Assembly (NCBI GenBank): GCA_963766765.1
Contig: CAVYBR010000004.1
Location: 62,001 to 126,000 of the forward strand
Source of the DNA: JACCQS01 sp963766765
GTDB taxonomy: Bacteria; Actinomycetota; Actinomycetes; Mycobacteriales; Geodermatophilaceae
Reading direction: 5' to 3'
Length of the DNA: 64,000 bases
Under the pieces are notes generated by a model, which saw only the letters and a program-made list of their open reading frames with translations, did no database searches and was not told the origin of the DNA. A program made the position numbers and the translations under genes. Shown piece by piece: positions 35,101-43,171 of the stretch (its first letter is position 1; each line of letters starts with the position of its first letter).

Positions 35101-35716
35101 TCAGGCGGCGGTGCTGATCCCGCGGTGCTCGAGGAGGAGCGTCCCCATCTCCTTCGCGCGCCTCGCGGCCTCGTCGATCCCCCTCCAGCGCGGAGATGAT
35201 CGAGCCCTTCATCAGGATGTGCCATTGGCGGGCGAACGCGTCAGGGTTCGAGATTCCCGCGTCGTGGGCGAGTGCGGCCAGGAACGTCCGGATGTTCGCA
35301 AGGTTCGTCACTGTGGCAACCCGCACCGGATCGGTCATGTCGGTGTGTTCGAGCAGCACCTGGATGAAGGTGCAGCCCTCGAAGTCCTCGGTGTGGAACC
35401 ACTCGTCGAAGACATCGAAGATGGCCAGAAGGCGCAGGGCAGGTTCAGATTCCCGCCGCACCACCTCTGCGCCCAGCCATTCCTTGGTCCACAGCTGTTC
35501 GCGACGCTCGAGGAAAGCCAGAACGAGATCGGCCTTGGACGGGAAATGCCGGTAGAGCGTCATCTTGGCAACGGCTGCTCGGGCGACAACCGCGTCCACG
35601 CCTACCGTGCGAGTGCCACCGCGACTGAACAATTCGTATGCCGCACGCATCGTGCGCTCACGGCCGCCTTCGGCGGGTTTCGCCTGGTTCGTTCGTTGAC
35701 GTTGAGGTGTGGTCAT
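35101..35716 (-). CDS. TetR-family transcriptional regulator, 3' frameshift
   Basis: A regulator of about 204 residues. The N-terminal helix-turn-helix is AAYELFSRGGTRTVGVDAVV followed by AKMTLYRHFPSKADLVLAF. The ligand-binding domain contains GCTFIQVLLEH and FARQWHILMKGSIISALEG. After ALEG the frame turns to nonsense; removing one C from the five-C run at 35179-35183 restores IDEAARRAKEMGTLLLEHRG and a stop at 35101. It is divergent from the alpha/beta hydrolase gene and convergent with the core-MetE gene. Confidence 0.88.
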
Positions 35717-35921
35717 GCCGTTCCCAACTGTTTTCCGACTCCAGGGACATCGACATTCAGCTTGGCTAGGACTTGCCCTGACCTCCTGAGTGTCGCAGAC
35801 CTGTAGTTACTTGCCCCGTTAGCCCGACTGCCAAACTACCGAGGCGTGGGCGGGCAGGCGAGCCACGCCTTGATGCCGAACAGTCATGAAAGGCGGATTC
35901 GGCGCAGTTGCTGCGCTCCGA

Positions 35922-35936
35922 AGTCAACGGTTGACT
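35922..35936. promoter_or_regulatory. 15-bp palindrome in the tetR-hydrolase intergenic region
   Basis: AGTCAAC-G-GTTGACT is a perfect 15-bp inverted repeat ending 7 nt before the hydrolase ATG at 35944. It sits in the 227-nt divergent region between tetR and the hydrolase gene, the usual place for a TetR operator. A second, looser stem GGCGTGG/CCACGCC lies at 35843-35869. The remaining sequence of the gap shows no gene. Confidence 0.55.
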
Positions 35937-35943
35937 CCCTGTC

Positions 35944-36780
35944 ATGACAGATCAGGCGACGTGGAAACTCGGGCGCAGAATCGACACCAGCAAGGGCGAG
36001 ATCGCCTGGGACGTCAAGGGTGGCGGCCCGTCCGTCGTCCTCGTGCACGGCACGCCCAGCAGGTCGGTCCTGTGGCGCAGCATTGCGCCGCGCGTGGCAG
36101 AGCATTTCTCGGTCTACGTCTTCGATCTGCTCGGATTCGGCGACTCAGAACGCCATGAGCGGCAGGACGTCTCAGTTCGCATCCACGGTGAGGTCCTCGC
36201 CGAGTTGCTGAACACGTGGGGCCTTGAGTCGCCCGCTCTCGTCGGGCACGACATCGGCGGCGCGGCTGTCATGCGGGCGCACCTGATCGAAAAGGCCCCC
36301 GCGCGCGGCCTCGTGCTGGTCGACGCCGTGGTGCTGCGCCCTTGGATCACCGCAACGACCCAACACCTCAGGGCACACATCGACGTCTACCGGACCATGC
36401 CGACGCACATCTTTCGCGAGGTCGTCGCGGCCCATCTGCGCACGGCCACGTACCGCCCGATGGAGCCGGCGGTGTTCGCCGCGTATTTCGATCAGTGGGA
36501 AGGGGAGCCCGGCCACCAACTGTGGCTGCGCAACGTCCGCGGATTCAACGAGGAGGACACCGCAGAATTCGAACCGCTCCTGGCTGATCTGACGACGCCG
36601 ACCCGAATCGTCTGGGGGGAGCACGACCGCTGGTTGCCCGTCGCGGTCAGCGCCGATCTCGAGGCAACACTTCCGCACGCCGACCGGGTGCTCATATCCG
36701 AGGCAGGACACTTCTCGCCGGAGGATCAGCCGGGCAAGGTGGCCGATGCGATGCTGGAGTTCTTGCGCGGGCTCACCTGA
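35944..36780 (+). CDS. Alpha/beta hydrolase with aspartate nucleophile (dehalogenase/epoxide-hydrolase type)
   Basis: A 278-residue alpha/beta hydrolase. The oxyanion motif is VVLVHGTPSRSVLW. The nucleophile elbow VGHDIGGAAVMR has Asp, not Ser, which is characteristic of haloalkane dehalogenases, fluoroacetate dehalogenases and epoxide hydrolases. The acid is in WGEHDRWLP and the base in SEAGHFSPEDQPG. A carbon-halogen or epoxide substrate is more likely than an ester. It is divergent from tetR, which probably controls it, and overlaps the convergent core-metE gene by 8 nt. Confidence 0.87.
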   Translation: MTDQATWKLGRRIDTSKGEIAWDVKGGGPSVVLVHGTPSRSVLWRSIAPRVAEHFSVYVFDLLGFGDSERHERQDVSVRIHGEVLAELLNTWGLESPALVGHDIGGAAVMRAHLIEKAPARGLVLVDAVVLRPWITATTQHLRAHIDVYRTMPTHIFREVVAAHLRTATYRPMEPAVFAAYFDQWEGEPGHQLWLRNVRGFNEEDTAEFEPLLADLTTPTRIVWGEHDRWLPVAVSADLEATLPHADRVLISEAGHFSPEDQPGKVADAMLEFLRGLT

Positions 36781-37864
36781 GCGCCGCTGCGCTCCGGAGG
36801 TCACCCGAGCCGTCGGCCGGCGCAACGGCGGACGTGCTGGACAGCTCGTGGCGCACGGCGGCTGCGCCGGCCACCATCGCCCGGAGTTTGGCGCGCGCGA
36901 CGGCCGGCGGCAGGTGCCGCAGACCGCAGTCCGGATTGATGACCAACAGTTCTGCCGGGACGACCTCCAGCGCCTTGCGGATCCGTGCGGCGACGACGGT
37001 CGCTGCTTTCTACGTCCTCGCTCTTGACGTCGATGACGCCGAGGCCGAGCCGGCGGTTCCAGTCGTAGCGCTAGAACAGCGCCAGGTCGCCGTAGCCCTT
37101 GCGCGCGAACTCCAGAACCAGTGTGCCGACTCGTGCCTCGAGGACGGCTGGGAAGAGGAAGTCGTAGTGTCCCTCCCAGGAGGGCCGGGCGTAGCGGTTG
37201 CCGTAACAGACGTGCAGGGCCCAGTCGGCCTCGACGCCGTCGGTGACGATGTTGATCGCTTCGACGGCCAAGCCGACCTGGTCGGGATAGCCGGCCAGGA
37301 ACGGCTCGTCGATCTGCAGTACGGGTCGCGCCGGCTGCGGCCAACGTCGCGAGCCTCGGTGTTGAGCGCGTGGGCGAAGGCCATGACGAGGTCGCCGCGG
37401 GTTCGGAGTACGCCGACTGTGCGGACCCGCCGGGACAGCGAGAACGGTCCGGTGAAGGAGAACTTGATCGGACGTTCGGTCTGGCTCAGCGTGAAGACGA
37501 AGTCGTCCACCAGACCGAGGGCAGCTGTGTCCCTCAGCGCCAGCGGTTCGTGGGACTCTGCCTCGTAGTAGTCGTAGTAGAAGGACTTCGCCGCGTTCGT
37601 GATCGACGACGCCCGGGAATGCGTGCGAGGAAGTAGTCGATGTCGTTGTCGCGGCGCAGCTCGCCGTCGGAGACGACGTCGATGCCTGCCTGTTCCTGGT
37701 CCTTGATCGCCGCCTTGATCGCAACGTCGTGGATCTCGGCGAGGTGGGCGGCGCTGATGCGACGCTGGTAGAAGTCGGTCTTGAGTCGCTCCAGCCACTC
37801 GGGCACCGAGTAGGAGCCCGACGACGGTCGTGGCGGCAGCAGGTCGGTCGACCAGCCATTTCAC
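36773..37864 (-). CDS. Second core-MetE family protein, multiple frame breaks
   Basis: Reconstructed across frames, this is a stand-alone MetE C-terminal-type protein of about 360 residues. Blocks in order are SVPEWLERLKTDFYQRRISA, DVVSDGELRRDNDIDYFLAR, FSFTGPFSLSRRV, LQIDEPFLAGYPDQVGLAVE, DWALHVCYGNRYARPSWEGH (zinc ligands His and Cys), and VINPDCGLRHLPPAVARAKL (second Cys). One break is an extra G in the GGG near 37822; others lie near 37620, 37340, 37075 and 36990. Both ends are intact and all zinc ligands are kept, so error is likelier than decay. GTG 37864 overlaps the methyltransferase stop as GTGA. Last gene of the metV-metF operon. Confidence 0.78.
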
Positions 37865-39331
37865 TCCGCGTGACCTGAGCGGTCAGGGTCACGATGTTCG
37901 TCCCGGTCCGGTGGGCGAACGGCTGGCGTAGGTCGACGTCGAAGCCCTTGCGCCGGCCGATGTGCTGCAGCAGCGGGCCGTTGACCCAGTTGACGACCGA
38001 CCCGTCGTACTTGCCGGGGCCGCGGAAGCCGGTCCGGTACTGGTGCAGGTCGGTCACGAAGATGTCGTGGCACTGCAGGAGGCCGTACGGGTGCAGCAGC
38101 GGCAGCGTGTCGACGAAGCTGGCGACCGCGCCGTTGCTGACGTGCATGCGTACGTCGCCGTTGCGCCTCGAGCAGCGGCCGCAGCATCTCGCCGCCGACG
38201 CCTGGCGCGATCTGGTAGGAGTCCAGGCCGGTCGATCGGCACGTAGCGCTCTTCGAGGCGGAGGGCATCCCAGACCTCCTTCCAGAAGGCAGCCGCGCGC
38301 TCCACGTCGGGGAAGTGCGCGGACAGCGCGTCGACGAGGAGCTCCGGCCCGAGAGTGAGCAGACTTGTGGATACCGCGGACGAGGCGATCGGGCGCGATG
38401 TTGAACGTCCGCGGCGATTCGTAGCCGCGGCCTGCGTGGGCAAGTAGGCGCGGACCTCGACGCGGTAGATGTGCCCGCCGATGCTGTGCGACGCTCGTCG
38501 GTCGGCAGGTTGTCGTAGACGTTGGAGATGTAGACGAGGAAGACCTTGTAGCGCAGGAAGCCGAGCGCGGTCGTCGGCGTCGTGTGCGTCGAGCGGCGAG
38601 GCGAACTCACGTGCGCGGCATGCTCGGACACGTTCTCTCGGGCAAGGGCGAGGACGTGTGCTGAGTAGTCGCACATCAGGTAGTGCAGGCGCCGGTAGTA
38701 CTCCGTTCCGTGCTGGCGTCGAGTCGCGAACTCGTCCAGCCACGTCTTGGCCTGGTTGCCGTTGCCGACGCCGAGCTCGAGGACGAAGCAGCTCGTCGGG
38801 CAACGCATGGCGCGCGGCCAGGTCGTCCCAGACCTTGAACAGCTCCCGGATGACTCACGTACGCCGGCGATGTTGCGGGCGTCGCTCTCGCCGCCGGGCA
38901 GCGCCTGCTCGTACAGGCGACCGGTGGCCTTCTCCCAGACGCCGAGGTAGCGCCAGTACAGCGAATTGAAGTCCCAGATGCAGACTCGTTGTGCCCTGGG
39001 TCCAGTCCTCGAGGTAGACCCGTCCGAGTCGCTCCGGCTCGGCGTACCCGGCAAGGACATCCCGGACGATCGCAGCCAGGTCGCCGTTCCCACTGCGCCG
39101 AAGGTCCACTGCGATCTCGATCTTGTCTTCGGCAGCCGGGGTGTCGATGGTCCGCACATCGACAACGTCGCGGAAGTTGTTCTTGTACTGGACCCAGTCG
39201 CAGACCAGCCGAACCCGGGAGAGATCGAGGGAGTCCTCCCGCAGGGCCTCGAAGATCGGGGACAGGGAGGCGGTCAGGTCCAGGGCCTTTTCGCCGCGCA
39301 GCCGCGTGGTGGGACGAATTTCAATGAGCAT
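37861..39331 (-). CDS. Unusual SAM-dependent methyltransferase, multiple frame breaks
   Basis: A protein of about 480 residues read across several frames. The first 145 residues are intact (MLIEIRPTTRLRGEKALDLT onward). Later pieces are WDFNSLYWRYLGVWEKATGR, the SAM-binding motif FVLELGVGNGNQAKTWLDEF, YLMCDYSAHVLALARENV, FLRYKVFLVYISNVYDNLPT, YQIAPGVGGEMLRPLLEA, and the end HPYGLLQCHDIFVTDLHQYR and GPGKYDGSVVNWVNGPLLQH. The glycine motif shows a class I methyltransferase fold, but the N-terminal domain and ending do not match a family I can name. ATG 39331 has GGAGG upstream and overlaps metF by 11 nt. Placement between metF and core-metE suggests a methyl-transfer partner. Confidence 0.7.
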
Positions 39332-40271
39332 CGCCCACCTCCTTGACCGGGTTGGCTCGGGCCAGTCCTGACCGTTCGAGCAACTCCGGGACGGCCTCCT
39401 CCTGGCCGAACGCCATCACGTGGATACCTGCGACCCCGGCAATCTCGCGCAGCCGCTCGATGGTCTCGACGCACATCCGCATTCCCTCAGCTGACACCCG
39501 GTCGGAGGGAACTCCGCGCAGGCGCCGGACCACATCATCGGGAACATGGATTCCCGGAACTTTGGTCTGCATGAATTCCATGCCCCGGACACTCCGGATG
39601 GGGCCGACGCCGGCGATGACGGCGCAGCGCTGCTCGAGGCCGAGATCTCGTACCTCCTGCATCCAGGAGCCGAAGATCTCCAGGTCGAACACGAACTGCG
39701 TCTGGATGAACTCCGCGCCAGCCGCGACCTTCTTGCCCATCCGCTGGGCCCTGAAGCGCAGCGGCGGTGCGAACGGATTTTCCACGGCACCGATGAGCCA
39801 CTGCGGCGCTGGCCGGACCGACTTGCCCGACAGCAACCTGCCCTGATCTCGCATCAGGCGTGCGGTCCACACGAGCTGCACACTGTCCAGGTCGAACACC
39901 GGCATCGCGTCCGGGTGGTCCCCGAAGGACGGATGGTCGCCGGACAGCATCAAGACGTTCGGGATGCCGACCGCGCCGGCCGATATCAGGTCCGACTGCA
40001 GGGCGATGCGATTGCGGTCCCGGGTGGTCAACTGCATGACCGGTTCGATGCCTGCGCCCATCGCCAGGATGCACCCTGCCCAGCTCGCCAGGCGGGTGTG
40101 CGAACCCTGGTTGTCGGTGATGTTGGCAGCGTCCACCCAGTCGCGGAGCAGCTGGGCCTTGTCAGTGATCGCGTTCGGATCTGCGCCACGCGGCGGCCCG
40201 ATCTCGGCGGTCACCGCGAATCGGCCGGACCGTAGCGCGGTTCGCAGTTTGCCCTCCCCCGCCGGCGTCAC
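39321..40271 (-). CDS. metF: Methylenetetrahydrofolate reductase family protein
   Basis: A 316-residue TIM-barrel protein that would reduce methylene- to methyl-tetrahydrofolate. Blocks are FAVTAEIGPPRGADPN (general acid Glu), DAANITDNQGSHTRLASWAG, PVMQLTTRDRNRIALQSDLI, GIPNVLMLSGDHPSFGDHP and EFIQTQFVFDLEIFGSWMQE. GTG 40271 overlaps the upstream MetV-like stop as GTGA; a longer open frame upstream is spurious. Together with the cysteine-rich partner it resembles MetVF-type reductases, not the solitary E. coli MetF, so the electron donor may differ from NADH. Confidence 0.88.
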   Translation of the reverse strand: MTPAGEGKLRTALRSGRFAVTAEIGPPRGADPNAITDKAQLLRDWVDAANITDNQGSHTRLASWAGCILAMGAGIEPVMQLTTRDRNRIALQSDLISAGAVGIPNVLMLSGDHPSFGDHPDAMPVFDLDSVQLVWTARLMRDQGRLLSGKSVRPAPQWLIGAVENPFAPPLRFRAQRMGKKVAAGAEFIQTQFVFDLEIFGSWMQEVRDLGLEQRCAVIAGVGPIRSVRGMEFMQTKVPGIHVPDDVVRRLRGVPSDRVSAEGMRMCVETIERLREIAGVAGIHVMAFGQEEAVPELLERSGLARANPVKEVGDAH

Positions 40272-40816
40272 CGCGGCTGTCCTCCCGAGACCTGCGGGCG
40301 TTCGGTCAGGACGAGGTGTGTACGGGTGAGCCCGTCGTCGGCAGTCCACAAGGCCTCGTCGCGACCCTGCCAGTAGTTGACCCAGGAGCTCGTACCCCAA
40401 CGGCGATGATCGATCGGGCGTTGCAGCAGGGTCAGGTCGCTGACCCGACCGGCCCCCTCGGCCCGGTCGTAGGCGGTCACCCACACGCACTGGATCTCTG
40501 GGTAGACCTCGCACCCTCCGGTGGGCGACACACCCCCGCAGGGACCGTTGCGGAGTTGCTTCGGACACGTCATCGGGCAGGCATACGCGGTGACCGGCAA
40601 CGTGCACTGACCGCACATCCGGCAACCGAAGGCGGCTCCCTTGACGTCCTTTTCCGCCCTCGTGAACACGGCGTAGGCCCGAGGGTGTCGCTCCAGAGAA
40701 CGGGCGAACCAGCGGTTGAGACCGTTCGGCTTCAGCAGGTGATGCAATCGGTACATCGCACGTGCTGACCACTTCGGCCTGGTCGGGCGGGGCCAGGCAG
40801 CCCCTCTGAGCACCAT
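40268..40816 (-). CDS. MetV-like cysteine-rich protein (MTHFR C-terminal domain family)
   Basis: A 182-residue protein. The core is a cysteine cluster in GAAFGCRMCGQCTLPVTAYA, CPMTCPKQLRNGPCGGVSPT and GGCEVYPEIQCVWVTAYDRA, with at least eight conserved cysteines able to hold zinc or an iron-sulfur cluster. This is the pattern of the MTHFR_C/MetV subunit that supports MetF in some acetogens and other bacteria. The C-terminal 60 residues are hydrophilic. GTG/ATG near 40816 begins the operon metV-metF-methyltransferase-core-metE. Confidence 0.82.
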   Translation of the reverse strand: MVLRGAAWPRPTRPKWSARAMYRLHHLLKPNGLNRWFARSLERHPRAYAVFTRAEKDVKGAAFGCRMCGQCTLPVTAYACPMTCPKQLRNGPCGGVSPTGGCEVYPEIQCVWVTAYDRAEGAGRVSDLTLLQRPIDHRRWGTSSWVNYWQGRDEALWTADDGLTRTHLVLTERPQVSGGQPR

Positions 40817-40849
40817 TTGTGCCGAAACTACCCCTACGCCTGGACCCGA

Positions 40850-42361
40850 TCAGCCATATGGCGTGAGCAATTGATCAACCGGCGCGTAGTCATCGGTCAG
40901 CACCAAGGCATCCGGGCCGAGAAAGTCCTCGACCCCCGCCTCGGTGACCATGGACATAGGCGTCTCCCGGTCGATCAGCCCAGCGGTTATCCCGTCCCGG
41001 TCCAGCGGCCGGTCGGAGGCGAGAACGACGACATTGCCACCTGCTTCGCCGGTCAGGTCCCCGGACGGACTGATCACCACGACGTGCTCGAAGACCGAAG
41101 AAACCGTGGCGATCTCGGCGCGAGCGAAATCCAGGGGTGCGTGGTCGATCACGTTCAGCGCGTAGAGCCCGCCGGTTCGCAACACCCGGGACACCTCGGC
41201 CACTGCCTCGCGGGTCGTGAGATGCCACGGCACTGCCACGCCACCGAACGCGTCACCGATGACGACGTCGGCTTCGTCGCCGGCGGCCAGAGCCAGGGCA
41301 ACTCGCCCGTCGCCGACACTGACCTGCAGGTTGGGGTCGTCGGGAAGTGCGAGCCGCTCGCGATCGACGTCCACCACGCCGGGGTCCACCTCGACGACGT
41401 GGTTCAAACCGTCCGGCCGGGTCGCCAGCAGATAACGCGGCAGGGTCATCGCTCCTCCCCCGATGTGCAGCGTCGACAGTGGGGCGCCGGGCGGTGCCTG
41501 TACGTCGAGGGCTGCGGCGATGGCGCGGGCATAGCCGAACTCGAGATGAGTCGGATCGTCCAGATCGACGTAGCTGTGCCACAGCGAGTCGAGAATCAGC
41601 AGCCGTCCCGACTCGCGGTCAGCGTCCGGGGCGACGCTTGCGCAGTGGTAGCGCGTCTCGGTGTCACACGGCTGCGGCGCCAGCAGGCCGAGACCGGCGC
41701 CGACAAGGATCAGGATCAGCAAGGCCGCCGATGGCCGCTTCGAGGAGCCCGGCTCGCGCAGGAACACCAGCATTCCGAGGCCGGCCAGGACCAGCAGGCC
41801 TCCGGTGCCCAACAGGATCACTCCGGTCGGCAGGAGCGCCACCAGGATGAAACCGGTCACGAACGTGGCCACGATCGCGCCAAGCGTGCTGATTCCGGAC
41901 AGTCGCCCCACCACGGAGCCGGTCTCCGACAGGCTCGCCAGTTGCAACTTGACGACCATGGGCGGAATGGTCGAGAGCAAGGCCGCAGGAGCGAACACGG
42001 TGACCGCGGCCAAGAGCAACGCCACGCTTGCCGCTTGACTCGGACCCACCCAGTCGGCGACGAAGCGCACGATCGGCGAGATCAGCAGCACCAGTGCACC
42101 GCCCAGGAGCAACACGGGTCCCAGGCGGCGGCGCGGGTCACGCTGATCTGCGACGCGACCGCCGGCCCATGCTCCGAGGGCAATCGCCGCCAGCGCGAAC
42201 CCGATGACTGCAGTGTTCGTCTCGAGAGTGATACCGACGTAGGGAGCGATGAGCCGCAGCGAGGTGATCTCGAGGACCAGAACCGCGGCCGACGCCCCGA
42301 AAACGAGCGCCGCGGCAAGGTAAGGATGGAGGCCCCTTGGCGGGCGCACCGCACCGCTCAT
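40850..42361 (-). CDS. Fused membrane/spermidine-synthase-like protein
   Basis: A 503-residue protein. The first ~220 residues form six or seven transmembrane helices (AAALVFGASAAVLVLEITSL, VILLGTGGLLVLAGLGMLVF). The rest is a cytosolic spermidine-synthase-like Rossmann domain with LHIGGGAMTLPRYLLATRPD, VVEVDPGVVDVDRERLAL and VVIGDAFGGVAVPWHLTT. Several polyamine-binding residues of true synthases are absent, so its reaction is unknown. ATG 42361 overlaps the SRAP gene stop by 4 nt. Confidence 0.87.
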   Translation of the reverse strand: MSGAVRPPRGLHPYLAAALVFGASAAVLVLEITSLRLIAPYVGITLETNTAVIGFALAAIALGAWAGGRVADQRDPRRRLGPVLLLGGALVLLISPIVRFVADWVGPSQAASVALLLAAVTVFAPAALLSTIPPMVVKLQLASLSETGSVVGRLSGISTLGAIVATFVTGFILVALLPTGVILLGTGGLLVLAGLGMLVFLREPGSSKRPSAALLILILVGAGLGLLAPQPCDTETRYHCASVAPDADRESGRLLILDSLWHSYVDLDDPTHLEFGYARAIAAALDVQAPPGAPLSTLHIGGGAMTLPRYLLATRPDGLNHVVEVDPGVVDVDRERLALPDDPNLQVSVGDGRVALALAAGDEADVVIGDAFGGVAVPWHLTTREAVAEVSRVLRTGGLYALNVIDHAPLDFARAEIATVSSVFEHVVVISPSGDLTGEAGGNVVVLASDRPLDRDGITAGLIDRETPMSMVTEAGVEDFLGPDALVLTDDYAPVDQLLTPYG

Positions 42362-43119
42362 TCGGGGTTGTCGAAGGTCAGTTGCTGGGCGCGGGCCCGA
42401 TCCGCGCGGCCGAGCTCGACCCGGTCGAGCAACTCCGGTCCGTCGTTCTTGACATTGCCGACGTCCGTGCCGACCGGTCGCAGCTCCAGCGCCTCGACGA
42501 CTTCCAGAGCCGGCGGTTCCAGCAGCGCGGCCGGATCGGGATGGGACAGGTCCAACCAGCTGTCCCAGCGCTCACGTGGCAGCACGAACGGCATCCGGTC
42601 ATGGATCTCGGTCAGCGGACCGATCGAGGGGATGGTGATCACCGTGCAGGTGAGCAGCAGATCAGGCTTCGTGCCCCAGATCTCCCAGAGTCCGGCAAAG
42701 GCCACCGTGGAACCGTCTTGTGGCGTCATGAAGTAAGGCTGCTTCGCAGCACCCTTGTCGCCCGCGCCAGTGACCATCCACTCGAACCAGCCATCGGCTG
42801 GGATCAGCGCCCGTCTGCGTTGCAGCGCGGTCCGAAAGGCTGGCTTGTCAGTCAGTGACTCCACGCGCGCATTGAACATCTTGGAACCGATCTTGCGATC
42901 CTTCGCCCAGGACGGGACGAGTCCCCAGTTGAGGACGGACAGCTCGCGGTAGGGCTCCTGGTCGTCGTCCTTGGGCTTGCGGGTCCGCACTCCATAGACC
43001 GGATCGGTAGGCGCGACGTTGTAATGCGCCGGCAGGGCGGGAGCGTCCCCGGCGAGAATCGCTTCGAACTCCACTTGCAGGTCATCGGGGTTGTTGCTCG
43101 CCGCGTACCTGCCACACAT
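42358..43119 (-). CDS. SRAP-domain abasic-site protein (YedK/HMCES family)
   Basis: A 253-residue SOS-response-associated peptidase-like protein that shields abasic sites in single-stranded DNA by forming a thiazolidine crosslink. The catalytic Cys2 is exposed after Met removal (MCGRYAASNNPDDLQ). Also present are the asparagine in MFNARVESL, the glutamate in ADGWFEWMV and the histidine in TEIHDRMPFVLP. ATG 43119 is fixed by the need for Cys2; the longer open frame upstream is spurious. It is divergent from aroA, the same arrangement as Rv3226c-Rv3227 in Mycobacterium. Confidence 0.94.
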   Translation of the reverse strand: MCGRYAASNNPDDLQVEFEAILAGDAPALPAHYNVAPTDPVYGVRTRKPKDDDQEPYRELSVLNWGLVPSWAKDRKIGSKMFNARVESLTDKPAFRTALQRRRALIPADGWFEWMVTGAGDKGAAKQPYFMTPQDGSTVAFAGLWEIWGTKPDLLLTCTVITIPSIGPLTEIHDRMPFVLPRERWDSWLDLSHPDPAALLEPPALEVVEALELRPVGTDVGNVKNDGPELLDRVELGRADRARAQQLTFDNPE

Positions 43120-43171
43120 GGCAGCAACTCTAGGCGCGAGGTCGGACAGACCGTAGGCAAAGATATTGGTG

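Noticed and set aside
40817..42736. A long plus-strand reading frame of about 639 codons
   Set aside because: It is antisense to the fused spermidine-synthase-like gene, which has clear helices and Rossmann motifs; the antisense product is low-complexity and Gln/Arg-rich.
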